A stretch of DNA of 64,000 bases from contig CANNHN010000001.1 in the NCBI GenBank assembly GCA_947504725.1, positions 124,001-188,000 on the forward strand, in the 5' to 3' direction. This stretch comes from Bacteroidota bacterium. Its GTDB lineage: Bacteria > Bacteroidota > Bacteroidia > 2-12-FULL-35-15. Below are positions 33,823-43,363 of this stretch, piece by piece; position 1 is the first letter of the stretch; each line of letters starts with the position of its first letter. A model generated the notes under the pieces. That model was not told the origin of the DNA and ran no database searches. It saw only the letters and a program-made list of their open reading frames with translations. The translations under genes and the position numbers were made by a program.

Positions 33823-36800
33823 ATGACACAAACAGCTCTCTCTAAACTAAAAATTACATTCATTGCCTTGATGCTCACTCTTGGTATCTCAAAGACAATG
33901 AATGCATCACACGTACAAGGTGGTAACATTACCTATACTTGTTTGGGTGGAAATCAATTTGAAGTAACCCTAGCGCTTTACCGAGATTGCGCTGGTGTTG
34001 CGGCCCCAACTTCGGTTTCCATTAACAGACGGTCGATAACATGCGGTATTAATGCCAATTTTGTGTTAAACAGAATACCCGGAACTGGAATTGAAGTAAC
34101 CCCAATTTGTCCTACAACAATTACACAGTGTTCAGGCGGTACATTGCCTGGAGTTCAAGAGTATATTTATAAAGGGATTGTAACTCTTCCTCCTTGTTCG
34201 GATTGGGTTTTGTCATATTCGTTATGTTGTAGAAATGCTTCGATTGGTACGATATCTGCACCTTCTTCTCAAAACATGTACATTGAAGCAACTTTGAATA
34301 ACTTAGCGTTTCCATGTAATGACTCACCAACTTTTACAAATCGTCCAGTACCATTTGTTTGTGTTGGGCAACCTTATTGTTTTAATAATGGTTCTGTAGA
34401 TCCTGATGGGGATTCTTTATCATATACCTTGATTCCTCCTCGTCATACTGCTGCAGTTAACGTAACATATTTGCCAGGGTTTTCTGCAACTCAACCTTTA
34501 ACATCATCTCCTCCTTGTACATTTAATCCTTTAACTGGAGATATGTGTGTAACTCCTACATTAATTCAAGTTTCAGTTTTTACAGTTTTAGTGAAAGAAT
34601 GGAGAGGCGGAATTTTGGTTGGAAGTGTTATGCGTGATATTCAAATTAGAACCATCGCTTGTTCTAATAACAATCCTTTTTTAAATGGTATCAATAATAC
34701 AGGAGCTTACACATTAAATGCTTGTATTGGCGCACCAATTACATTTACAATTCCTTCTTTTGATGCTGATGTAGCTCAAAACGTACTATTGTTTTGGAAT
34801 AGTGGAATACCAGGTGCAACATTTGTTGTTGGACCGGGGTCACGCCCAACTGCAACATTTACTTGGACACCTACAATTGCTGATGTTGGAGCTCTTCCAC
34901 ATTGTTTTACTGTCACGGTAGTAGACAATAATTGTCCTTTGCTCGGAAGTCAGACGTATTCATTTTGTATAACGGTTGGTGGTTTTACGGGAACGTCAGC
35001 CTCAACAAATGCGACATGTTCAGCCGCCAATGGTTCCGCCAGTGTTAATATAACGGGCGGTGTTACTCCACTTACTTATGCATGGACGCCTTCAGGTGGT
35101 TCAGGTTCAACAGCTACAGGTTTAACGGCTGGTTCTTATACTTGTACAGTTACAGATGCTTCTGGTTGTACGCGTACATATCCAGTTGTAATATCAACAA
35201 CTCCTGGTGGTGTAGCGTCTATCAGTTCTTTTGCAAATGTTACATGTAACGGAGCCTCTAATGGTACAGCTACTGTAACAATGGGTGGAACTGTTACTCC
35301 GGCTTTAACTTATTCTTGGTCGCCAAGCGGTGGAACTGCTGCAACAACAACAGGTCGTCCTCCAGGAACGTATACTGTTACAGTTACTGATGCAAATGGA
35401 TGTACCGCTACTGCGACTCAAATAATTACTCAACCTCCACCATTAACTGTTGCGCCAACATTTATAAATGTAAGTTGTTTTGGTGGAACAACCGGAACAG
35501 CGACAGCTACTCCAGTGGGCGGAACAGGACCATATACTTATTTATGGATACCAGGAGCATTTACTACCCCTTCTATTAGTTCATTATCTATTGGGTCTTA
35601 TACAGTAACTGTTACAGATTCTAGAGGTTGTACAGTAACAGGAACGGCAAACATTACTCAGCCTCCAGCTTTATCAATTACAAATACACCTGTAAATGCA
35701 AATTGCGGCTTAGCAAATGGTTCAGCTACTGTAGCGGGTTCTGGTGGTTTTGCACCTTATACTTGGTCTTGGTCAAACGGACAAACAGGTTCATCAGCAA
35801 CAGGATTATTAGCAGGAACATATACTGTAACTATTACTGATATAAATCTTTGTACAGCAACAGCACCTGTTACAATTGGTACAATTGCAGGTCCAACAGC
35901 ATCAATTATTTCTTCAATAAACGTTGCTTGTTTTGGTGGAAACACCGGAAATGCTACAATAGGAGTAACGGGTGGAACAGCTCCATTTACTTATTTGTGG
36001 AGCAATGGTCAAACAACTCCAACTGCTAATAACTTAGTTGCAGGAATTTATTCAGTAACGGCTACTGATGCAGCTGGATGTGTTGCATCAACAAGCATAA
36101 CAATTACTCAGCCTACCGTACTTATTGCAAATGCTGTAAGTACAAATCCAATTTGTTTTGGCAATACAAACGGAACTGCAACAGCTAGTGCTGTTGGAGG
36201 GACTACACCTTATAGTTATTTATGGACTTCAGCAGGAAGCCCTGTTACTTCTGCGGTATCAGGATTAGGTGCAGGAACTTATAGTGTTACGGTTACAGAT
36301 GCAAATGGATGTATTCAAAATGCGTCAGTAACTTTAGTAAATCCACCAACATTAAGTACAGCAATTACATCTACAAATGTAACATGTAATGCTGCTTGTA
36401 ATGGAACAGCTACTGCTACTGTTAGTAGTGGTACTCCACCTTATACTTATTTGTGGAACAACCCTGCAGCACAAACAACTACTACAGCAACTGGATTATG
36501 TGCAGGTAGTTTTACAGTAACTGTTGCTGATGCAAATGGCTGTCCTTCGCAAGGTGTAGCTACAATTACTCAGCCTGCTGTATTAACGAACGTGCTTTCC
36601 TCTTCAGGTAACTTAACCTGTTTTGGTGTTTGTACTGGATTCGCTCAGGTAACAGCTGGAGGTGGAACTGCACCTTATACTTATAACTGGTTACCAAGTG
36701 GTGGAACAACCGCAACAGCTTCAAGTTTATGTGCTGGTTCTTATACTTGTACTGTAACAGATTCAAGAGGTTGTACAGCTGTTGTTGTTGCAAATATTAC

Positions 36801-39714
36801 ACAACCAACACAATTGGTTGCAACTATTACAGGAACAAATATTAATTGTTTTGGTTCTTGTGATGGAACAGGTATGATTAACTTCTCTGGTGGTACTGCT
36901 CCTTATTCTTTCTTATGGACGCCTAGTATGCAAACAGTTTTTAATCCTAGTAACTTATGTCCTGGCGTTAATGCTGCAACGATAACCGATGCAAATGGAT
37001 GTGCAGTAACTGGAAGTGTCACTTTAACACAAGCATTTACTCCAGTGGTTGTTACAACTTCTTCAACAAATTCTAACTGTGGTCAATCAAACGGAGGAGG
37101 ATGTGCAGTAGTTGCTGGTGGATTACCTCCTTATTCTTATATCTGGAATGACTTAGCAGTTACAATGGCTCCTTGTATGGATTCAGTTCCTGCAGGTACA
37201 TATATTGTGGACGTAACAGATGCGAATGGATGTTTAGTAACATCTGTTGTAAACGTGAATGATATTCTTGCACCAACTGTTACTATTACTTCTCACACAG
37301 ATTTGTTGTGTAATGGTTTGACTAACGGAACTGCAACAACTACAATTGTTGGTGGTGTAACTCCTTACGCTGTTTTATGGACACCAGGTGGTCAAATAAC
37401 TCCAAACCCTATTAATTTAAATGGTGGAGTTCATACGATTACAGTTACGGATGCTGCAGGATGTATTTCTTCTCAATCAGTAACAATTTTAGAGCCACCT
37501 CCAATTAATCACGCTATTACTGGATTGAACCCTGTAAGTTGTTTTGGTGCTTGCAACGGATCAGCTACAGTAGTTGCCGCTGGTGGATTTGGAGCATTAA
37601 CTTTTGCTTGGAACGATCCTGCTGCTCAAACCACTACAACTGCTTCAGCATTGTGTGCTGGTACTTATGAGGTTGTCATTACTGATGCCAATGGTTGTAC
37701 CGCAATCGATTCAGCTTTAATTATTTCTCAACCTGGAACATTAGCAATTACTTCAAGTGCTTCAACAGACATTACTTGTTTTGGTGATAATGATGGAAGT
37801 ATAACAACAACAGTATCAGGTGGGACACCATTTTATGTTTTTGCTTGGACACCAAGCGGAGGTTCTGCACCAGTTGCGAACTCATTAGCTCCGGGTACTT
37901 ATACTTTAACCGTAACCGATCAAAATGGTTGTACAACAAATCAAAACTGGACAATTACTCAGCCAACACTTTTAACTGACACTTCTTCATTTGTAGCGAG
38001 TACTTGCGGATTGGCAAATGCAACTGCATTAGTAACAGCTGCGGGTGGATCTCCTGCTTATGTTTATCAATGGAATGACCCTGCGTTGCAAACAACTCCT
38101 ACAGCTACTGGTTTGTTAGCGGGAACTTATAGTGTCATTGTTACCGATTCACATGGTTGTACAACAACTCAAAATTATGTTATAAACGATTTATCTGGAC
38201 CAGTTGTCGATACTGTTACATCAACTCCTGTTTTGTGTTTTTCTGGAAATACGGGTACTGCAACTGTTGTAGTTGTTCCTGGAACAGGAACATTACCATT
38301 GGCATATGATTGGAATCCAGGTGCACAAATCAATTCAACTGCATCAGCTTTAACACAAGGAACCTATAGCGTTATTGTAACGGATGCAAATGGTTGTTCA
38401 GCAACTGGTGTAGTTGTTGTAAATGAACCGCCTTTGTTACAATTGTTTGTTAGTGTAACAGATACTATTTGTTATGGTGACACCTCTCAAGTTTATGCAA
38501 CTGCATCTGGTGGAACTCCGGCATATAATTATTTCTGGGTTGGAGCTTCTGGTTCTGGTTTCACTGGTTCTGGTCCTCATATGGTTATGCCAACTACAAC
38601 TACAATGTATACAGCTTTGGTTTTGGATTTAAATGGTTGTAGCGCTGGACCTTTGGATATGTTTGTTGTAGTTAAACCACCTTTGTCAGTTATCGCTAGT
38701 GATACTTCTGTTTGTGATGGTGATGCTGCTACAATTTATGCTACTGGAAGTGCAGGAAATGGCGGACCATATACATATTCTTGGGACAATGGGCCACTTA
38801 CACAATCACAAGTGGTAACTCCTCCAACTGGCTCATTAACAAACTATTATATTGTTACTGTTTCTGACGGCTGTTCAAATCCTATGTCTGATACTTCAAC
38901 GGTTACTATTAATCCTGGTTCAATCGGATTATTGCAAGGATTGCCAACTGATGGTTGTCAACCTTTAACAGTTGCTTTTACTGGTGCAAGTAATAATGGG
39001 GTAACTTATACTTGGGATTTTGGTGATGGAAATACAGGAACAGGAAGTAACGTTTCAAACACTTATTACAATTCAGGGGTATATGATGTGGAATTGACCA
39101 TTATAACTGCTTTTGGTTGCGAAACGATTATTGACAGTATAGCTTATATTAATGTATACCCTAAGCCTGTTGCTGATTTTATTGCATCACCTAATCCTGC
39201 ATCATCGCTTTCTCCATTAGTTTCTTTTACAGATATTTCTACAGTTGCATCTGAAATTACGAACTGGAATTGGAATTTCGGTGATTTGTTAAGCTCTACC
39301 GATATTTCATCTATTCAGCATCCTAATTATACATACTCAGTTGCTGGTTTTAATACTGTGACATTAATTGTTACAAATCAGTATGGTTGTGTTGACACGG
39401 CTCAACAGATTATTGAAATCATTGACGACTTCGTTTTCTTTGCGCCAAATGGATTTACACCAGATGGTGATGGTATAAATGACACGTTCCTTCCACAAGG
39501 TATAGGTTATGATATTAAAACGTTCAACATGATGATTTTTGATCGTTGGGGAAATATGATTTACCAAACAGACGATTGGAACAAAGGTTGGGATGGAAGA
39601 GCAAATGGTGGTTCTGAGATTGCTCAAATTGATGTTTATGTATGGAAGGTTCGTTTAAAAGATAACAAAGGAATTCCTCATAACTATATTGGACACGTAA
39701 CAATTGTAAAATAA
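33823..39714 (+). CDS. SprB-repeat giant surface adhesin with gliding-motility C-terminal domain
   Basis: Predicted cell-surface adhesin, 1963 aa, exported by T9SS. Signal sequence ~1-27. N-terminal region (~28-385) has cysteine-rich modules (CLGGNQFEVTLALYRDC and CCRNAS). About 15 SprB-type repeats of ~75-80 aa follow (~390-1560), each running from a C(F/N)G motif through a GG-x-PYTYLW core to AGTYTVTVTDANGC. Then come two Ig-like modules, two PKD domains (YTWDFGDGN; WNWNFGD) and the type B sorting domain (APNGFTPDGDGIND, FDRWGNMIYQT, WDGRANGG, VYVWKVRLKD). SprB moves along the surface of gliding flavobacteria; here gliding is inference. An adhesin and a PorP/SprF gene follow, as in sprB-sprF loci. 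Confidence 0.93.
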   Translation: MTQTALSKLKITFIALMLTLGISKTMNASHVQGGNITYTCLGGNQFEVTLALYRDCAGVAAPTSVSINRRSITCGINANFVLNRIPGTGIEVTPICPTTITQCSGGTLPGVQEYIYKGIVTLPPCSDWVLSYSLCCRNASIGTISAPSSQNMYIEATLNNLAFPCNDSPTFTNRPVPFVCVGQPYCFNNGSVDPDGDSLSYTLIPPRHTAAVNVTYLPGFSATQPLTSSPPCTFNPLTGDMCVTPTLIQVSVFTVLVKEWRGGILVGSVMRDIQIRTIACSNNNPFLNGINNTGAYTLNACIGAPITFTIPSFDADVAQNVLLFWNSGIPGATFVVGPGSRPTATFTWTPTIADVGALPHCFTVTVVDNNCPLLGSQTYSFCITVGGFTGTSASTNATCSAANGSASVNITGGVTPLTYAWTPSGGSGSTATGLTAGSYTCTVTDASGCTRTYPVVISTTPGGVASISSFANVTCNGASNGTATVTMGGTVTPALTYSWSPSGGTAATTTGRPPGTYTVTVTDANGCTATATQIITQPPPLTVAPTFINVSCFGGTTGTATATPVGGTGPYTYLWIPGAFTTPSISSLSIGSYTVTVTDSRGCTVTGTANITQPPALSITNTPVNANCGLANGSATVAGSGGFAPYTWSWSNGQTGSSATGLLAGTYTVTITDINLCTATAPVTIGTIAGPTASIISSINVACFGGNTGNATIGVTGGTAPFTYLWSNGQTTPTANNLVAGIYSVTATDAAGCVASTSITITQPTVLIANAVSTNPICFGNTNGTATASAVGGTTPYSYLWTSAGSPVTSAVSGLGAGTYSVTVTDANGCIQNASVTLVNPPTLSTAITSTNVTCNAACNGTATATVSSGTPPYTYLWNNPAAQTTTTATGLCAGSFTVTVADANGCPSQGVATITQPAVLTNVLSSSGNLTCFGVCTGFAQVTAGGGTAPYTYNWLPSGGTTATASSLCAGSYTCTVTDSRGCTAVVVANITQPTQLVATITGTNINCFGSCDGTGMINFSGGTAPYSFLWTPSMQTVFNPSNLCPGVNAATITDANGCAVTGSVTLTQAFTPVVVTTSSTNSNCGQSNGGGCAVVAGGLPPYSYIWNDLAVTMAPCMDSVPAGTYIVDVTDANGCLVTSVVNVNDILAPTVTITSHTDLLCNGLTNGTATTTIVGGVTPYAVLWTPGGQITPNPINLNGGVHTITVTDAAGCISSQSVTILEPPPINHAITGLNPVSCFGACNGSATVVAAGGFGALTFAWNDPAAQTTTTASALCAGTYEVVITDANGCTAIDSALIISQPGTLAITSSASTDITCFGDNDGSITTTVSGGTPFYVFAWTPSGGSAPVANSLAPGTYTLTVTDQNGCTTNQNWTITQPTLLTDTSSFVASTCGLANATALVTAAGGSPAYVYQWNDPALQTTPTATGLLAGTYSVIVTDSHGCTTTQNYVINDLSGPVVDTVTSTPVLCFSGNTGTATVVVVPGTGTLPLAYDWNPGAQINSTASALTQGTYSVIVTDANGCSATGVVVVNEPPLLQLFVSVTDTICYGDTSQVYATASGGTPAYNYFWVGASGSGFTGSGPHMVMPTTTTMYTALVLDLNGCSAGPLDMFVVVKPPLSVIASDTSVCDGDAATIYATGSAGNGGPYTYSWDNGPLTQSQVVTPPTGSLTNYYIVTVSDGCSNPMSDTSTVTINPGSIGLLQGLPTDGCQPLTVAFTGASNNGVTYTWDFGDGNTGTGSNVSNTYYNSGVYDVELTIITAFGCETIIDSIAYINVYPKPVADFIASPNPASSLSPLVSFTDISTVASEITNWNWNFGDLLSSTDISSIQHPNYTYSVAGFNTVTLIVTNQYGCVDTAQQIIEIIDDFVFFAPNGFTPDGDGINDTFLPQGIGYDIKTFNMMIFDRWGNMIYQTDDWNKGWDGRANGGSEIAQIDVYVWKVRLKDNKGIPHNYIGHVTIVK

Positions 39715-39733
39715 TAAATTTATTCATAGAAGG

Positions 39734-39765
39734 AATCCCCAGAGGCAGCTCCGGGGATTTTTCTT
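39734..39765 (+). terminator. Intrinsic terminator after the giant adhesin
   Basis: AATCCCC (39734-39740) pairs with GGGGATT (39753-39759), with an inner GAG/CTC pairing, followed by TTTTCTTTTTT. It separates the giant adhesin from the next adhesin gene. Confidence 0.8.
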
Positions 39766-39791
39766 TTTTAAGAATAAACATTAAAAAATAG

Positions 39792-39799
39792 TAACTTTG
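39792..39799 (+). promoter_or_regulatory. -7 box of the second adhesin (TAACTTTG)
   Basis: Exact TAnnTTTG, with TTTA (39767-39770) 21 bp upstream as a -33 candidate. It overlaps an in-frame TTG codon at 39797, so the ATG at 39827 is the real start. Confidence 0.6.
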
Positions 39800-39826
39800 C
39801 AAAAAAAATCGCAAGAAATAAATAGT

Positions 39827-41722
39827 ATGAAACAACTTACTCAAAGTTTTTTACTTATTCTTTTTTTTACTTTTTCATTTTCTACGGTTGATGCACAATC
39901 CGTTGGAGGTACAACTTCTGGTGCCGCAACTTATTGTTCAACAACAAATGCTGGCTTTGTTACTGTTACAGGTTATGTTGGTTCAATTACTAATTGGCAA
40001 TCTTCTACCGATGGAGGACTAACTTGGAACAGCATCCCAAATACTACAGCCAATCAAACTTATTTTAATTTAGCACAAACTACATGTTACCAGGCAGTCG
40101 TACAAAATGGCGTATTTCCGCCAGATACGTCTTCAACAGTTTGTATTACTATTTATCCGCCTAGCGTTGGAGGAACAATAAGTGGAGGAGGAACTTTTTG
40201 TGCTGGTACAGGTGCTGGTACATTAACATTATCGGGCTATACCGGAAGTATATTGTATTGGCAATATTCAATTGATGGTGGTTCAACATGGACAACAATT
40301 GCAAATACGACTCCAACAGAAAATTATTTAAATATTACTACAAATACTTTGTATTGGGCTATTGTTCAAAATGGTGTGATGTGTCCAACAGATACATCCA
40401 GTCAAGTTTCATTTATAATAGATCCAGCAACTGCAACAGGAAGTATAAGTGGGGCTGCAAGTGTTTGTGCTACTGCGAATAGTGGAACATTAACGTTGTC
40501 GGGATACACAGGAACTATTTTAGGTTGGTCGTATTCAATTACTTCTGGTGCTACTTGGGTGCCTATTGCAAACACAACCAATACGGAAACATATTTAAAT
40601 TTAACCACTACAACTTGGTATCAAGCAATTGTACAAAGTGCAAGTTGTCCAGCGGATTCAGCGGCATATGTAATTATTGATGTTAGTCCGCCAACTGTTG
40701 CGGGAACGATTACGGGTGGTGGTGTTTTTTGTGGAACAGCAGCAACAGGCACATTAACGCTAGCAGGATATACAGGAAGTATAGTAAGTTGGATTTCTTC
40801 TACAACCAGCGGTGCAAGCTGGACGGCAATTTCGAATACAACATCAACAGAAACATATACAGCTTTAGCGGCAACAACATGGTATTCAGCAATTGTACAA
40901 AGTGGTGGTTGTCCTGCTGATACTGCAAATATCGAAATTGTTGATGTTGCACCAAATACAGTAGCAGGCACAATATCAAGTAGTGCAACCGTTTGTTCGG
41001 GTACAAATACAGATTCACTTGTATTATCAGGAAATATTGGAAGTGTGTTAGGTTGGATTTCTTCAACTGACGGAGGAATAACTTGGCTGCCAATTTCAAA
41101 TACGACAACCACAGAATTATATGCTGGACTTACAACAACAACAATATATGCAGCAATTGTTCAAAGTGGTTCTTGCGCTATTGATACTGCAGGTTCGGTT
41201 ACTATTACAATATTAGCTCCTTTTCCAGTGTTTGCTGGAAATGATACAAGTATAAATGCTGGACAAACATTGGTGTTGAATGGAACAGGAACAGGAACGC
41301 CTATTTGGACTCCAGGAGCAACCTTGAGTAGCTCAACTGTGTTTACTCCAACTGCAACACCAATAAATACAATAACCTATTTATTATCTGTAACAGATAT
41401 TAATGGTTGTGTAAATACGGACGCTATCACTGTTACTGTTATTCCACTTTCTTTTAATGGAATGGTGTCTAATCTATTTACTCCCAATGGTGATGGAATA
41501 AATGACAATTGGTATGTAGAAGGAATATTAAATTTCCCTGAGAACGAAGTATTTGTATACAATATATATGGAAACGAAGTGTATACAAAAAAGGCGTATG
41601 CTAACGATTGGCAAGGAACATATAATGGTTCTGAATTGCCTGATGGTACTTATTTCTATGTTATTCGTTTTGATAGTCCTTCAAAAATTATTAAAGGATC
41701 AATTGATATTTTAAGAAAATAA
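39827..41722 (+). CDS. T9SS adhesin with Ig-like repeats and gliding-motility C-terminal domain
   Basis: Secreted surface protein of 631 aa from the preferred ATG. Signal peptide ~1-24 (ending VDAQ). Five tandem repeats of ~85-90 aa follow, each starting (S/T)VxGTISGxxxxC, passing through TLSGYTGSIxxWxxS and T-x-x-W-x-x-I-x-N-T-T, and ending in YxAIVQxxxCPxDT. A PKD-like module (GNDTSINAGQTLVLNG) and a type B sorting domain (NLFTPNGDGINDNW, YNIYGNEVYTK, LPDGTYFYVIRF) close the protein. It lies between the giant adhesin and the PorP/SprF gene; the latter's ATG abuts its stop, so they are co-transcribed. Probably an alternative cargo of the same secretion route. Confidence 0.92.
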   Translation: MKQLTQSFLLILFFTFSFSTVDAQSVGGTTSGAATYCSTTNAGFVTVTGYVGSITNWQSSTDGGLTWNSIPNTTANQTYFNLAQTTCYQAVVQNGVFPPDTSSTVCITIYPPSVGGTISGGGTFCAGTGAGTLTLSGYTGSILYWQYSIDGGSTWTTIANTTPTENYLNITTNTLYWAIVQNGVMCPTDTSSQVSFIIDPATATGSISGAASVCATANSGTLTLSGYTGTILGWSYSITSGATWVPIANTTNTETYLNLTTTTWYQAIVQSASCPADSAAYVIIDVSPPTVAGTITGGGVFCGTAATGTLTLAGYTGSIVSWISSTTSGASWTAISNTTSTETYTALAATTWYSAIVQSGGCPADTANIEIVDVAPNTVAGTISSSATVCSGTNTDSLVLSGNIGSVLGWISSTDGGITWLPISNTTTTELYAGLTTTTIYAAIVQSGSCAIDTAGSVTITILAPFPVFAGNDTSINAGQTLVLNGTGTGTPIWTPGATLSSSTVFTPTATPINTITYLLSVTDINGCVNTDAITVTVIPLSFNGMVSNLFTPNGDGINDNWYVEGILNFPENEVFVYNIYGNEVYTKKAYANDWQGTYNGSELPDGTYFYVIRFDSPSKIIKGSIDILRK

Positions 41723-43126
41723 ATGAAAAAAATTGTTGCTATACTCGTAGTGTTTTTATTTGCATCGGCTATTAATGCTCAGCAGATAGGGATGTATAGT
41801 CATTATTTTTATAAGCCGATGGTTTATAACCCTGCTTTTACAGGAACAAGTGATGCCACCAATGTGATGTTTGTAAGTCGAGCGCAATGGTCTGATTTTA
41901 AAGGAGCACCTCAATTAAATATTGCAACATTTGATGGAAGTTTGATGAGTAAAAAAGTAGGATTAGGTGTGATGTTGATGAGTGATAGAAAAGGGATTAC
42001 AAATAGAATCGGAGGAGAAGTATTTTATTCTTATCGATTAAATATCAATGATGATATGCATTTGCAGTTTGGTGTTTCTGCTGGAATTGTTGATCACCAA
42101 ATTGATTATTCTAAAGCATTAGTTGAAACAGCGAATGACCCAACTTTATTTACAGATTCTCAGCGCAAAACAGTATTCAATGGAAACGCTGGATTAGCTT
42201 TTGTATGGAAGGATTTAGAATTTGGTGTTGCTGTTCCACAAGTGGTTGGAAATAGAGTGAATTATGTGGATACTAGCAATGTTCGAGGCTACTATACGCA
42301 GGCTCGTCATTACATGGGTTCATTGAAATATAAATTTTATATCAATAAAGAAAAAGGATTATCCATCACTCCTTTAGCGTTAGTTCGTTTTGTTCCCAAT
42401 ACGCCTTTTCAATACGATGGGAATGTGAATTTCGAATGGCAAGATAAATTTTGGATTGGAGCAACCTATAAGAGTGGTTATGCTGTTGGTGCAAACGTTG
42501 GATTTTGTATTCATAAACAATTGTTTGTTGGGTATTCTTATGATTTTATTATTGGAGATATAGGTGAATACTCAGGAATGGCTCATGAGTTAATGATGAA
42601 TTATAAATTTGGGAAAAATAAAAAAGCAGAAGTTGTTGAAGCACCTAAAGATGATGGGGCTTATACAAAGCGAATGGATAGTTTAAAAATGGAATTAGAT
42701 GCTAGTCAAGCTAAATTAAAAGAATTGAGTGACAAAGTAGACCAATTGTCGAAACAAGGATCAGTTCCTCCTTCCGAAAATAAAAATTCTCAAGTAAAAG
42801 ATAGTAGCGCTATCAAAAGAGTTGAAGATGGAGTATTAATTATAACAAATCAAAAATCAGAGTTTAAAGATGAAGATGGTTATTTGCCTCCGAAAGGATA
42901 TTATGTTGTAATTGGAACCTATTTTTATAGAGATTTAGCAGAGGCAGAAACAAAAAGGTTTAGAGAAAAAGGGTATCAAACATCTGATTGGGTGTATTCA
43001 GGACCTAAAAACTTCAATTATATCTTTATGTTTAAATGTGTTACCAAAGAAGAAGCCCTAGAGAAGTTGAAAATAGCGAATCAGGCAGGTGTAAAAGATG
43101 CTTGGTTGCAGGAATTAATAGATTAA
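41723..43126 (+). CDS. PorP/SprF-family T9SS outer-membrane protein with C-terminal SPOR-like domain
   Basis: Outer-membrane beta-barrel of the PorP/SprF family, the type that helps secrete or anchor particular T9SS cargo. Signal peptide 1-19 (ending NAQQ). The barrel covers ~20-300, with the typical opening GMYSHYFYKPMVYNPAFTG and strands such as IGGEVFYSYRLNI and LFVGYSYDFIIGDIG. A coiled coil (~315-340, SLKMELDASQAKLKELSDKV) leads to a SPOR-like domain (~385-467: GYYVVIGTYFYRDLAEAE and KEEALEKLKIANQAGVKDAW). SPOR domains bind denuded glycan strands of peptidoglycan, so this barrel may be tethered to the wall. Its ATG abuts the adhesin stop. Its stop overlaps the small minus-strand gene by 4 bp. 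Confidence 0.9.
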   Translation: MKKIVAILVVFLFASAINAQQIGMYSHYFYKPMVYNPAFTGTSDATNVMFVSRAQWSDFKGAPQLNIATFDGSLMSKKVGLGVMLMSDRKGITNRIGGEVFYSYRLNINDDMHLQFGVSAGIVDHQIDYSKALVETANDPTLFTDSQRKTVFNGNAGLAFVWKDLEFGVAVPQVVGNRVNYVDTSNVRGYYTQARHYMGSLKYKFYINKEKGLSITPLALVRFVPNTPFQYDGNVNFEWQDKFWIGATYKSGYAVGANVGFCIHKQLFVGYSYDFIIGDIGEYSGMAHELMMNYKFGKNKKAEVVEAPKDDGAYTKRMDSLKMELDASQAKLKELSDKVDQLSKQGSVPPSENKNSQVKDSSAIKRVEDGVLIITNQKSEFKDEDGYLPPKGYYVVIGTYFYRDLAEAETKRFREKGYQTSDWVYSGPKNFNYIFMFKCVTKEEALEKLKIANQAGVKDAWLQELID

Positions 43127-43269
43127 TTTAGAGAATTACAAGTAACCCAATACTTGTAACCAACAAGTGCCATTTCCCACTTTTTTAGGTTTTTTAAGTC
43201 GCGACTATAGTATTTGGGCAATACAGCCTTATTAAATCGGGCAAGAATCTTAAAAATGGTCTTTTTCAT
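43123..43269 (-). CDS. Conserved-looking 48-aa basic small protein
   Basis: A 48-codon ORF starting MKKTIFKILARFNKAVLPKY and ending YKYWVTCNSLN. It is basic and amphipathic with no membrane span. I recall a family of ~45-50-aa Bacteroidota proteins with the same shape (MKKxIxKILAxxNKxxLP ... VTxNSL), often auto-labelled SsrA-binding protein; this is memory, not a search. It has a TATCTTTA -7-like box (43282-43275) 5 nt before the ATG. It diverges from rpmE2 and converges with the PorP/SprF gene, overlapping its stop by 4 bp. Gene callers with a length cutoff would miss it. Confidence 0.72.
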   Translation of the reverse strand: MKKTIFKILARFNKAVLPKYYSRDLKNLKKWEMALVGYKYWVTCNSLN

Positions 43270-43274
43270 CGGGA

Positions 43275-43282
43275 TAAAGATA
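43275..43282 (-). promoter_or_regulatory. -7-like box of the 48-aa gene (TATCTTTA)
   Basis: One mismatch to TAnnTTTG on the minus strand, 5 nt before the ATG. Confidence 0.4.
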
Positions 43283-43306
43283 GTTATTTAAAATTTCTCT
43301 AAAAAT

Positions 43307-43337
43307 ATTGCAGAATTAATACAAATACCTATATTTG
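43307..43337 (+). promoter_or_regulatory. rpmE2 promoter, ATTG-N19-TATATTTG
   Basis: Exact -7 box (43330-43337) with a one-mismatch -33 (43307-43310) at 19-bp spacing; the leader is 26 nt. Confidence 0.65.
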
Positions 43338-43363
43338 CAGTCCGAAATAAAAAAAAGAATAAA

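Noticed and set aside
40621-41112. 163-codon frame antisense to the second adhesin
   Set aside because: Lies entirely opposite a repeat-rich, codon-consistent secreted-protein gene; its own repeats mirror the sense repeats.
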